A stretch of DNA of 64,000 bases from Paenibacillus gyeongsangnamensis (lineage in GTDB: Bacteria > Bacillota > Bacilli > Paenibacillales > NBRC-103111): contig NZ_JAQAGZ010000027.1 of assembly GCF_027533625.1 (NCBI RefSeq), positions 18,839 to 82,838 on the forward strand. Direction: 5' to 3'. Of the stretch, positions 1 through 7,003 are shown piece after piece. Position numbers and translations under genes: made by a program. Within the stretch, counting starts at the first letter, position 1. Each line of letters opens with the position of its first letter. Under the pieces are notes generated by a model that worked only from the letters and a program-made list of their open reading frames with translations, was not told the origin of the DNA and searched no databases.

Positions 1-54
1 GGATGACGCTCTCCCGGATCCGGAGGAGCTCATCGTCGTCCGCCATCGTTCTCA
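1..54 (-). CDS. N-terminus of an unidentified gene running off the left edge
   Basis: An open frame on the minus strand starts at ATG 54 (or ATG 46) and runs off the window, encoding about 18 visible residues beginning MRTMADDDELLRIRES. It starts 3 bases after the stop of the upstream 139-residue gene, with a GGAAGGGA ribosome site inside that gene, so the two are probably cotranscribed. Too little is visible to assign a function. Confidence 0.4.
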
Positions 55-57
55 TCG

Positions 58-477
58 TTAATGCAGCGTCCCTTCCGCGTCAAAGTCGGCCAGGTGCCCC
101 GGCAGGTCCGCACGCATATACTTCGTCACATTCTCTCCGAGATACCGCCGCATAAGCAACTCCGCCTCCACCCGGATCAAATTGGTAAGCAGGATAAACT
201 CGGACTGGCGGCGCTTATACACATACTTGGTACGAATGCCGTCCGTCGTTTTTTCCGTATCGAAGACGCGAATGCCGTTGGCTCGAAAGTATTTGCGAAG
301 CTGAGCCAGATCGAACGTAATCGCGTCAATGGCGCGCTGGATCGTATCCGCGTAGGGACCCGGCGTCTTGACCGCGGCGGTAATCCGTTTGGCGTCCCGG
401 TCGAAGGCGGTCAGCACCAGCGGAAGAAGGACATATTCTTTGAGAAATCGGATCTCTTCATGGTTCGGAACATTCAT
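58..477 (-). CDS. conserved hypothetical protein behind an SOS-type box
   Basis: A 139-residue soluble protein with no membrane segment or recognisable catalytic motif. Its length and its charged helical pattern (start MNVPNHEEIRFLKEYVLLP) recall the small YhjD-type proteins of bacilli, but that similarity is from memory and weak. The gene is preceded by a promoter-like TATAAT (517-522, minus strand) and a LexA-type inverted repeat at 502-515, and is followed within 3 bases by another gene on the same strand. The context suggests a DNA-damage-inducible pair; the function is unknown. Confidence 0.75.
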   Translation of the reverse strand: MNVPNHEEIRFLKEYVLLPLVLTAFDRDAKRITAAVKTPGPYADTIQRAIDAITFDLAQLRKYFRANGIRVFDTEKTTDGIRTKYVYKRRQSEFILLTNLIRVEAELLMRRYLGENVTKYMRADLPGHLADFDAEGTLH

Positions 478-501
478 GTTCGCATTTGCACCACCTTATA
501 A

Positions 502-515
502 CGAACGTATGTTCT
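502..515 (-). promoter_or_regulatory. LexA (DinR) SOS box candidate
   Basis: The plus strand reads CGAACGTATGTTCT, which matches the Gram-positive SOS consensus CGAACRNRYGTTYC/G at all but the last base. It lies 25 bases upstream of the 139-residue gene and just downstream of its TATAAT, where LexA would block transcription. A second half-site with the same CGAACGTAT core lies about 40 bp further upstream (minus strand, near 535-548). Confidence 0.65.
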
Positions 516-591
516 TATTATATGTCATTGTAGCGCGATTATACGTTCGTGGCAAGCCTGCAAAAAATTCCTTATCACCCCGGCTCCGTAC

Positions 592-621
592 AAAAAGACG
601 CCAACCCTTAAGGTTAACGTC
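592..621 (-). terminator. Rho-independent terminator of cwlJ
   Basis: On the minus strand a hairpin with arms GACGTTAACC and GGGTTGGCGTC and a short loop is followed by five T residues. It lies immediately after the cwlJ stop codon. Confidence 0.6.
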
Positions 622-633
622 TCCTGTCGCCCG

Positions 634-1062
634 TCAGTACGTGTTATAAATGTTCTCGCACGTTTGCGCCGTCGGCTCGTAGAAGCAGTGCTTCTTGTAA
701 CGGCCTACATGCGGCTGGTTATACCAGGTAGGGGGACAGTCGGCCGGCGGACGGAAATACCATAGGGAGAATTTTCCCGGCCAATAGCGCTCGCCGTTCA
801 CGGAGCGTCTGGCAAGCCGCTTCTCGCGATCCCGCGCCCTCTGATAGTAGAAGCCGTGCAGCAAAGCCTCAAACGCGTGCGGCTGGTTGATCATTTGCGG
901 AATCGTACGGATTCCTTTGAAATCGGAGCAGTTCGCGCGGATCCGGTTGATGCCGACGTTGCCGACAAGCAGCATCCCCCGTTCGCCCTCGCCTTCCGCT
1001 TCGGCGCGGAGCAATCTGGCGAGCATTGCAATGTCTTGATCTCTCGCTTTTACAACAGCCAT
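634..1062 (-). CDS. cwlJ: spore cortex-lytic cell wall hydrolase CwlJ
   Basis: A 142-residue protein of the SleB/CwlJ hydrolase family (Hydrolase_2), the same length as Bacillus subtilis CwlJ. The family hallmark AEAEGEGERGMLLVGNVGIN lies near residues 20-40 and includes the catalytic-type glutamate. There is no signal peptide, as expected for CwlJ, which is made in the mother cell and placed in the spore coat. During germination it degrades muramic-delta-lactam cortex peptidoglycan, especially in response to Ca-dipicolinate. A GAGGTGAG ribosome site precedes ATG 1062. The gene is monocistronic, with its own terminator, and supports an endospore former. Confidence 0.92.
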   Translation of the reverse strand: MAVVKARDQDIAMLARLLRAEAEGEGERGMLLVGNVGINRIRANCSDFKGIRTIPQMINQPHAFEALLHGFYYQRARDREKRLARRSVNGERYWPGKFSLWYFRPPADCPPTWYNQPHVGRYKKHCFYEPTAQTCENIYNTY

Positions 1063-1216
1063 CTTCTCACCTCGATTCGTCTTCCTAACAACAAGGTATT
1101 AGGATTCGGCGAATGGGTTCCTGTCCCGCACCGTGATGGAGTAAATTTTATGCGGAAGAGTGGATAGGGGCATCCAACCGATCATTTTTTTTTATCAGCC
1201 GGGAGAGCGATGAAGG

Positions 1217-1315
1217 TGTGCATAACCTTGTCCACATAACCCACCGCATAAATACCCATAATTCAACACTTATCAACATGTTGCACACAGCTTATACACA
1301 GCTTCGTGTGGATAA
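1217..1315. promoter_or_regulatory. DnaA-box cluster upstream of sda
   Basis: Three perfect TTATNCACA boxes are present: 1217-1225 (minus), 1292-1300 (plus) and 1307-1315 (minus). Two one-mismatch boxes lie between them at 1228-1236 (TTGTCCACA) and 1270-1278 (TTATCAACA). All lie 35-130 bp upstream of the TATAAT of sda. In B. subtilis DnaA directly controls sda through such boxes, which couples replication status to sporulation. The remaining sequence from 1063 to 1382 holds the cwlJ promoter side and nothing else recognisable. Confidence 0.85.
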
Positions 1316-1382
1316 CGGAACGCTTGTTCTAAATTTCCAGCGATGTTAATATAATTTTACATTAAGGAACAAGGTGATTAGA

Positions 1383-1535
1383 ATGAAAATAAGCAATGAG
1401 ATTCTGGTGGATTCCTATTTCAAAGCCGTCGATTTGAAGCTCGAAGAGGATTTTGTCGAACTGCTGCTCGAAGAGATTGAACGCCGCCAAATCAACTTGG
1501 ATTACTATAAGGAAGGCGATTACCAGGTCAGCTGA
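1383..1535 (+). CDS. sda: sporulation checkpoint protein Sda
   Basis: A 50-residue protein starting MKISNEILVDSYFKAVDLKL, which closely follows the Sda pattern (S-[DN]-E-[IL]-L-[VI]-[DE]-SYFKA) and then FVELLLEEIERR. Sda is a small helical hairpin that binds the sporulation histidine kinases (KinA/KinB) and blocks autophosphorylation when replication initiation or progress is disturbed. AAGGTG lies 6 bases before the ATG, a TATAAT lies at 1350-1355, and DnaA boxes lie upstream. The stop codon sits inside the terminator stem. The last residues (NLDYYKEGDYQVS) replace the usual short hydrophilic tail. Confidence 0.9.
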   Translation: MKISNEILVDSYFKAVDLKLEEDFVELLLEEIERRQINLDYYKEGDYQVS

Positions 1536-1547
1536 CCTGGTTTTTTT
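1523..1547 (+). terminator. sda terminator overlapping its stop codon
   Basis: The perfect palindrome CCAGGTCAGCTGACCTGG (1523-1540) is followed by seven T residues. The final five codons and stop of sda form the hairpin. Confidence 0.85.
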
Positions 1548-1566
1548 GTGTTATGGGCAACGAACC

Positions 1567-1609
1567 AAAAAGAGCATCCGTTCCGTCCGCAAGGGAGGAA
1601 GGATGCTCT
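1567..1609 (-). terminator. terminator of the YumC-type reductase gene
   Basis: The arms AGAGCATCC and GGATGCTCT enclose a 21-nt loop region and are followed on the minus strand by a T run. It lies 20 bases beyond the stop of the reductase gene. Confidence 0.7.
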
Positions 1610-1628
1610 GTGATTTTACATAGGAGAA

Positions 1629-2618
1629 TTACAACTTCATGCTGCTGCTGTGTCCCGGGGACAATTTGGCCGTAGGATCGAGATACACCTTGGCGTTGTT
1701 GATCGCCGTCGGCGCCTCTCCGAAGCCTACCGCGATCAGCTTCAGCTTGCCGGGATAGGTCGTGATGTCGCCCGCTGCAAAAATGCCCGGAATGCTCGTT
1801 TCCATCCGGGAATCGACGACGATGGAGCCATTGTCGATCTCGAAGCCCCATTCGGCGATCGGACCGAGGGAGGAGACGAAGCCGAAGTTGACGATGACGG
1901 CATCGACGTCGATGATTTGCTCTTCGCCGGTTTTGACGTCGGCCAAGGTAACCCGCTCAATGAACGCTTCGCCGTGGAGAACGGTAATTTCTTTTGGCGT
2001 GAGCACTTCGACCTTGGATTTCATCAGGTTCTCTACGCTGTGCTCGTGCGCCCGGAATTTATCGCGGCGGTGAATCAGCGTCACCTTCGCTGCGATCGGC
2101 TCGAGCATGAGCGCCCAGTCTACTGCGGAGTCACCGCCGCCGCTGATGAGCACCTTCTGGCCTTTGAACTTGTGAAGATCGCTGACGAAGTAATGGAGGT
2201 TCTTCTTCTCGTACTTCTCCGCTTCGGGCAGCTCCAGACGTCTAGGCTCGAATGCGCCTACGCCCCCGGTAATAATAACCGCTTTGCTGTGATGCACGCC
2301 CTTATTGGTCGTGACCTCGAACAGACGCTCGTCCTTTTTTTCTACGCCGAGCACCTTCTCTTCCAGGCTTACTTGAATGTCCGGAAAATGCTTCATCTGA
2401 AGCTCCAGATTGTTTACAAGCTCCTGCGCGGTAACCTTCGGGAAGCCCGCTACATCATAGATGTACTTCTCCGGATACAGCGCTGCGAGCTGCCCGCCCA
2501 GCTGGGGCATGTTCTCGATCAGCTTCACGGAAGCTTGCCGCATCCCGCCGTAGAAAGCCGCGAACATCCCTGCCGGACCGCCCCCGATAATGATAATATC
2601 CAACACTTCGCTAGTCAT
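1629..2618 (-). CDS. ferredoxin/flavodoxin--NADP(+) reductase, YumC type
   Basis: A 329-residue thioredoxin-reductase-like flavoprotein without the CxxC redox pair. The FAD-binding GGGPAGMFAAFYGGMR lies near residue 12, the NADPH-binding GGGDSAVDWAL near 160, and the C-terminal FAAGDITTYPGKLKL near 285. This matches the homodimeric Bacillus YumC class, which passes NADPH electrons to ferredoxin or flavodoxin. ATG 2618 is preferred; a GTG at 2633 in frame lies inside the GGAGGTG ribosome site and cannot be the start. The spacing from GGAGG is somewhat long (14 nt). A TATAAT lies on the minus strand near 2656-2661. Confidence 0.9.
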   Translation of the reverse strand: MTSEVLDIIIIGGGPAGMFAAFYGGMRQASVKLIENMPQLGGQLAALYPEKYIYDVAGFPKVTAQELVNNLELQMKHFPDIQVSLEEKVLGVEKKDERLFEVTTNKGVHHSKAVIITGGVGAFEPRRLELPEAEKYEKKNLHYFVSDLHKFKGQKVLISGGGDSAVDWALMLEPIAAKVTLIHRRDKFRAHEHSVENLMKSKVEVLTPKEITVLHGEAFIERVTLADVKTGEEQIIDVDAVIVNFGFVSSLGPIAEWGFEIDNGSIVVDSRMETSIPGIFAAGDITTYPGKLKLIAVGFGEAPTAINNAKVYLDPTAKLSPGHSSSMKL

Positions 2619-2960
2619 GATTAAGTCATGCACCTCCGGCTCTAATCAATTCATCCTATTATAAATAGTACGCTGTACGAAACGAAAATAAGCAAGTATA
2701 TTTTCATGCGATAATTTAATTGATGAGACCGATAAAGTTTTTGGTAACGGTTTGATTAAGGAAGATCGAGCGGAACATTTGACGTTAGTGTGACGAAATT
2801 CATCATATCTTAGCCAAAATAAAGCTTGCTATTTACGCCGGGTCATTATATCATTTCATGTGAATTGGTTAAAATGGTTGTACCCGATTGTGCACTTGAA
2901 ACGCTTAACTTAAGGCAGCGAGGGTAAGAATAGGGAAAGAAAATGTTTTTTCGGCTTCCC

Positions 2961-2978
2961 TTGTGTAATTTTTCACAA
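2961..2978. promoter_or_regulatory. Rex operator candidate upstream of ndh
   Basis: The 18-bp element TTGTGTAATTTTTCACAA matches the Rex consensus TTGTGAAWWWWTTCACAA with one mismatch. It lies 60 bp before the ndh start. Rex senses the NADH/NAD+ ratio and is known to repress ndh in B. subtilis. The rest of the 2634-3037 spacer is AT-rich divergent promoter sequence without other clear signals. Confidence 0.75.
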
Positions 2979-3037
2979 ACTTTTTTGTAACCTTAACCAA
3001 AAATAAAGAAAAAATACGGGATGGAAGGGATAGAACC

Positions 3038-4228
3038 ATGAGTCGAATTCCGAGAATAGTCATTTTGGGAGCAGGGTATGGCGGCATCGTTACGGCTATT
3101 CGCTTGCAGAAAGAGCTGAATTATAACGAGGCGGATGTGACGCTGGTGAACAAGCATGATTACCACTACATCACAACCCACTTGCACATGCCTGCAGCCG
3201 GCACGGATAATCCGGAGAATGCTCGGGTGAATATCTTGAAGCTGATCGACGAGTTCAAGATCGACTTCGTCAAGTCGACGGTCGTTCAAATTCGTCAGCA
3301 GGAGAAGAAGGTGATCCTTGAAGAGGGCACGCTTTCTTACGATTACCTCGTGATCGGCCTCGGCGGCGAGCCGGAGACGTTCGGCATCCCCGGCCTTAAG
3401 GAATACGCGCTGGGCATCCGCAGCATCAACAGCGTTCGCTTCATCCGTGAGCATATCGAGTATCAATTCGCGAAGTTCAAGCGTGAGCCGAACCGTCTCG
3501 ATTACCTGACGTTCGTGGTCGGCGGCGCAGGCTTCACCGGCATCGAATTTGTCGGCGAGCTGGCGGACCGCATCCCTGAGCTGTGCAAAGAATTCGACGT
3601 GGATCCTTCCCTCGTGAAAATATACAATATCGAAGCGGCGCCGACCGCGCTTCCGGGCTTCGACCCGGAGCTGGTCGAGTACGCGATGAACGTGCTGAAG
3701 AACAAAGGCGTCACGTTCAAGATCGCTACCGCGATCAAAGAATGCACGCCGGAAGGCGTATCGCTGGCTACCGGCGAAGAAATCAAAGCCGCTACGGTCA
3801 TCTGGACCGGCGGGATCCGCGGCAACCATATGCTGGAGGAAGCCGGCTTTGAAACGATGCGCGGCCGGATCAAGGTCGACGAGACGCTGCGCGCGCCGGG
3901 CCACGACAATGTGTACGTCCTCGGCGACTGCTCCATCGTGATGAGCCCGGAAGGCCGTCCGTACCCGCCGACCGCTCAAATCTCGATGCAGCAGGCCGAC
4001 GTTTGTGCAGCGAATCTCGTAGCGCAAATTCGCGGCACCGAGCTGAAGAGCTTCGAGTACAAGCCGAAGGGCACCGTGGCTTCCCTGGGCCGCGGCGAAG
4101 CGATCGGCATCGTAGGAACCCGCAAGATCAAAGGCGGCGCCGCTGCCGCGATGAAGAAAATCATCGATCTTCGGTACCTGTTCATCATCGGCGGCATTCC
4201 GCTCGTGCTGAAGAAGGGTAAGTTTTAA
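3038..4228 (+). CDS. ndh: type II NADH dehydrogenase Ndh
   Basis: A 396-residue membrane-peripheral flavoprotein that passes electrons from NADH to menaquinone without pumping protons. The FAD motif ILGAGYGGIVTAIRLQ lies at residues 9-24, the second dinucleotide fold VVGGAGFTGIEFVGEL near 160, and the FAD-closing VYVLGDCSIV near 293. The C-terminal amphipathic stretch RYLFIIGGIPLVLKKGK fits membrane attachment. The start has GGAAGGGA 8 bases upstream. A Rex-type operator lies in the promoter region. It is followed after 3 bases by a small gene, and the two share one terminator. Confidence 0.93.
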   Translation: MSRIPRIVILGAGYGGIVTAIRLQKELNYNEADVTLVNKHDYHYITTHLHMPAAGTDNPENARVNILKLIDEFKIDFVKSTVVQIRQQEKKVILEEGTLSYDYLVIGLGGEPETFGIPGLKEYALGIRSINSVRFIREHIEYQFAKFKREPNRLDYLTFVVGGAGFTGIEFVGELADRIPELCKEFDVDPSLVKIYNIEAAPTALPGFDPELVEYAMNVLKNKGVTFKIATAIKECTPEGVSLATGEEIKAATVIWTGGIRGNHMLEEAGFETMRGRIKVDETLRAPGHDNVYVLGDCSIVMSPEGRPYPPTAQISMQQADVCAANLVAQIRGTELKSFEYKPKGTVASLGRGEAIGIVGTRKIKGGAAAAMKKIIDLRYLFIIGGIPLVLKKGKF

Positions 4229-4231
4229 TCG

Positions 4232-4495
4232 ATGCGGCACTGCAGCGTTCAAGTTCGCGGTCTGTTGACGCGGGAGGAGCTGGACCGCTACAATGCGCTG
4301 ATCGAGGTCGGCCATTACCTGGAAAGCCAGAACCGCTATGATCTGGTCTACCCGGTGCAGAAGGAGATCGACATTCTTATCCTGCCCGCCATCGAGCGGC
4401 TGAAGGAGAAGTCGCGGCAGCGCGACCGCGATACGGAAGCGTATCTGCGCAGCAAGGAAGAGCTGCTCGCGGAGCTCGATGACGAAGACGAATAA
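4232..4495 (+). CDS. small conserved protein cotranscribed with ndh
   Basis: An 87-residue highly charged, helical, soluble protein beginning MRHCSVQVRGLLTREELDRY and ending in an acidic tail (ELDDEDE). The start codon follows the ndh stop by 3 bases and the gene ends at a shared terminator, so it forms an operon with ndh. No domain is recognised; a role tied to Ndh is suggested only by position. Confidence 0.7.
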   Translation: MRHCSVQVRGLLTREELDRYNALIEVGHYLESQNRYDLVYPVQKEIDILILPAIERLKEKSRQRDRDTEAYLRSKEELLAELDDEDE

Positions 4496-4498
4496 ATG

Positions 4499-4541
4499 AA
4501 AGGCTCTTAGGCTGCCGCTGCGGCCCTAAGAGCCTTTTTTT
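4499..4541 (+). terminator. terminator of the ndh operon
   Basis: Arms AAGGCTCTTAGG and CCTAAGAGCC with a GC-rich loop, followed by seven T residues. Confidence 0.85.
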
Positions 4542-4605
4542 GCAATAGTCCTGGCGGAACGTCAGTACCTTATTGTTTGTTGTATGCGTCTACTACAAAG
4601 AAGAA

Positions 4606-4681
4606 AGGAACAAGGATTCCTTATATCATTGTTGCGGTCGTTTTTTGGTGCATTTTCCTCGTATAAGGCCCTCTTGTTCCT
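4606..4681. repeat. long imperfect inverted repeat
   Basis: The 20-nt arms 4606-4625 and 4662-4681 match at 16 of 20 positions: nine bp (AGGAACAAG/CTTGTTCCT), a 4-nt internal mismatch and seven bp (CCTTATA/TATAAGG), with a 36-nt loop. There is no T tract. Nothing else is recognised between 4542 and 4785. Confidence 0.6.
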
Positions 4682-4785
4682 CTAGTCTATTCATAATGAG
4701 CTAAATTCGATAAATAACGTCTCTGTGTTTCTCTAGGAAGCGTAATTTGAGCACCCTGTGCCTCCATTAGGCCATCCATCCAACT

Positions 4786-5437
4786 TCATTCATTTAACCG
4801 GTAAGTCCGAGCCCGCACGCCACCACTGGTTACGAGAATCAGCTTCTTGTCGGTCAGATTGTGCAGAATCGTTCGGGCATATTTGGGACTTACCTTTAAA
4901 TGAGCCGAAAGCTCCGAAGGAGTAAACGACCGCAGGCAGCGGCGTGCGAATCGCAGCGCCTCGCTTTCCAGCCAGTACAGATCTTCTGGAACGGATAGGG
5001 AAATAAACTTTCCAATAAACGAAAGGATCAGCTGCTGGCAAGGTCGGGGAGCTTCTTTAATGGATGGATAGGCAATTGGTAGTACCGCCCAGCCGTCCAA
5101 AACGAGATGGCAATGGCGCATGCAAAGGTCTTTGAATCTCCAGAGCTCCAAATCCCGCGCGTGAGAGCCGTAGCCTTGAATCTTGGGTCGCCACTTTGGC
5201 GGAGCCGGGGAGGTAAGCAAAATCCAAATAACGATATCCTCCGGAGAAATCGTTAACTTCCCACTCCGGGTACAAGTGGTCAAAGTTACCCGCAGTAGGA
5301 TACCAGATGGAGCGAAGAAATTCCATCTCAGCGTGTCCGAGTCCCTTCTCCAGCCTTTCTCTCCGTCGTGCATTCCTTTCCATTCCAATCTGTTCCTTCA
5401 TAAAGCGATCAAAGGCCAGTTCAAATTTCCTATGCAA
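4786..5437 (-). pseudogene. frameshifted transcriptional-regulator-type gene
   Basis: Two overlapping minus-strand frames together make one protein. The first half starts at TTG 5437 behind AGGAGG (LHRKFELAFDRFMKEQ...) and reads to about 5190 (YLDFAYLPGSAKVAT). The second half continues in the next frame from KIQGYGSHARDLELWRFKDL to a C-terminal winged-helix-like stretch (SELSAHLKVSPKYARTILHNL). The join needs the removal of one C in the CCCAAG region at about 5188-5190. The whole resembles a protein common in Paenibacillus with a restriction-endonuclease-like middle and a C-terminal helix-turn-helix; this is from memory. It is either a broken gene or a single-base consensus error. Confidence 0.7.
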
Positions 5438-5472
5438 TGTTGCGAACCTCCTGCCTATTCCCAAATAAATAA

Positions 5473-5517
5473 GCCGCCCCAAAAACCAAAGACCTGAAGT
5501 CTTGGTTTTAGGACGGC
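5473..5517 (-). terminator. hairpin, probable hemQ terminator
   Basis: On the minus strand a long hairpin (arms around AAAACCAAGAC and GTCTTTGGTTTT, extended by GCCG/CGGC) lies about 100 bases downstream of hemQ, followed by TTATTTATT. It also lies upstream of the frameshifted regulator, so it could insulate that gene. Confidence 0.45.
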
Positions 5518-5613
5518 ATGTGTTTCATGACCGTTAACAGGTTGTTTGTAGCCGGGCGATACTTGTGCGGGCGAGCAAACCCGGCCAGCTGTCAATGACC
5601 GGCTCAGCGGCTC

Positions 5614-6360
5614 TTAAGGCTGCAGCATGGCGGCCATCTTGGATTCATCCAGCAGGTTGCCGACGTAGAAGTCGCCGAACTCGCCGAAGCGGGCGCTGCC
5701 TTCGTCGAAGCGCATTTCGTGAACGATCTTCTTGAACTGCAGAGCGTCGTCCGCGAACAAGGTGACGCCCCATTCCCAATCGTCGAGGCCGATCGAGCCG
5801 GTGATGATCTGCTTGATCTTGCCCGCGTAGCTGCGGCCGATCATGCCGTGGGCGCGCAGGTAGTTGCGGCGCTCTTCCGCCGGCAGGGTGTACCAGTTGT
5901 CGCTGCCTTCGCGTTTTTTGTTCATCGGGTAGAAGCAGATGTGCTTCGATTTCGGCAGAGCAGGCTTCAAGCGGGCCAGGATCTCCGGATCCTCCATCGG
6001 ATCGGTGCCCGGCTTGGCCATGTAGCCCCCGAGCTCGACGACGGACACGAAAGAGTAGGTCGGCACCGTGACGCCGGCAAACATCGTTTTGTTGAACTCG
6101 GTCTCGAGCTCGTTCAGCTCGTCGAGCGTTTCGCGCAGGTGCATGAAGACGAAGTCTGCCTTTTGTCCGACGATGCTGAAGAAGGCGGTGCTACCTTGCT
6201 TGGCGTTCTCGACATTCTGGTATTTGCGCAGCAGGCCGTACAGCTCGTCCTCGGCGCGGGCCCGTTCTCCGGCGCTCAAGCTCTTCCAGGCGTTCCAGTC
6301 GATGGCGCGGAAATCGTGCAGGCAATACCAGCCATCCAGCGTCGCTACAGCTTCACTCAT
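5614..6360 (-). CDS. hemQ: coproheme decarboxylase HemQ (ChdC)
   Basis: A 248-residue protein of the chlorite-dismutase-like fold. It performs the last step of the coproporphyrin-dependent haem pathway used by Gram-positive bacteria: oxidative decarboxylation of two propionates of Fe-coproporphyrin III, giving haem b. Family signatures include TLDGWYCLHDFRAIDW near the N-terminus, the YPMNKKREGSDNWYTLP block with the catalytic-region tyrosine near residue 145, and AHGMIGRSYAGKIKQI with the proximal haem histidine near 172. ATG 6360 has AAAGGAG 10 bases upstream; an upstream in-frame GTG overlaps the ribosome site. The length is typical. Confidence 0.93.
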   Translation of the reverse strand: MSEAVATLDGWYCLHDFRAIDWNAWKSLSAGERARAEDELYGLLRKYQNVENAKQGSTAFFSIVGQKADFVFMHLRETLDELNELETEFNKTMFAGVTVPTYSFVSVVELGGYMAKPGTDPMEDPEILARLKPALPKSKHICFYPMNKKREGSDNWYTLPAEERRNYLRAHGMIGRSYAGKIKQIITGSIGLDDWEWGVTLFADDALQFKKIVHEMRFDEGSARFGEFGDFYVGNLLDESKMAAMLQP

Positions 6361-6501
6361 GAATGACACACTCCTTTGTATGTAAGGGGATGAGTCCCCT
6401 AGTAATCGCTTGTTTCATTGTAGCGAAATCGGCAGGAAAGGGCAAATGAAGGGCGCCTCTTCCCGCCGAACTTTGTGTGAACTCGTTCAACAACCGTTCA
6501 C

Positions 6502-6530
6502 TTTACCGCCCGGCGAAATTTGGTTACAAT
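6502..6530 (+). promoter_or_regulatory. sigma-A-type promoter of the yuiB-like gene
   Basis: TTTACC (6502-6507) and TACAAT (6525-6530) are separated by 17 bp. They lie 47 bp before the start codon. Confidence 0.55.
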
Positions 6531-6576
6531 AGAGGGTGGAAGAAAGGCTTGTTTGAACGTGAAAGGGGCTTGCTTT

Positions 6577-6861
6577 ATGCTTCAGCTGATCATTGCGACC
6601 GTGCTGCTGTTCGTGCTGTTTTTCGGGCTCGGTTTTATACTAAACATGCTGATGAAGACGACTTGGTTTCCAATTTACGGATACATCGTCCTGATCATCG
6701 GTCTCGTTATTTACTACGGCTGGGGCTCGGATTCGGTCTGGTCGGCCGTTGCGGGGTATTCGCTCGTCGATATGATCGCCGCCATCGGCGGATTGGTCGG
6801 AGCGGTGCTGAGCGGCTCGGCGATCAAGATGCTGCGAGACAAGGGCTTCAAGATGTTCTAA
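6577..6861 (+). CDS. yuiB: YuiB-family small membrane protein
   Basis: A 94-residue protein that is almost entirely hydrophobic, with two or three membrane segments (residues about 2-25, 30-47 and 60-82) and a basic C-terminus (KMLRDKGFKMF). The N-terminal pattern LLFVLFFGLGFILNML matches the YuiB family of bacilli, whose function is unknown. ATG 6577 is chosen because AAAGGGG lies 8 bases upstream. An imperfect GC-rich hairpin followed by TTTTTT at about 6867-6898 probably ends the transcript. Confidence 0.75.
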   Translation: MLQLIIATVLLFVLFFGLGFILNMLMKTTWFPIYGYIVLIIGLVIYYGWGSDSVWSAVAGYSLVDMIAAIGGLVGAVLSGSAIKMLRDKGFKMF

Positions 6862-7003
6862 ACCTCAAATCATCTGCCGGCGGGCGGGTGATTTTTTGTT
6901 TAGAATTAGAAGAGGAACCGCCGCTATTTTCATCTATCTCCGGTGTCGATTCCTGTGGTAAAATGGAGAGTAAATCTTGCAAGAACGATTGGGGTTTTGA
7001 GCG

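Noticed and set aside
1217..1315. A chromosomal replication origin
   Set aside because: The DnaA boxes lie before sda, with no dnaA or dnaN gene and no AT-rich unwinding element of oriC type. Regulation of sda explains them better.
2905..3087. Short minus-strand frame over the ndh promoter
   Set aside because: It covers the Rex-type operator and ndh start, lacks a ribosome site and is not expected to be coding.
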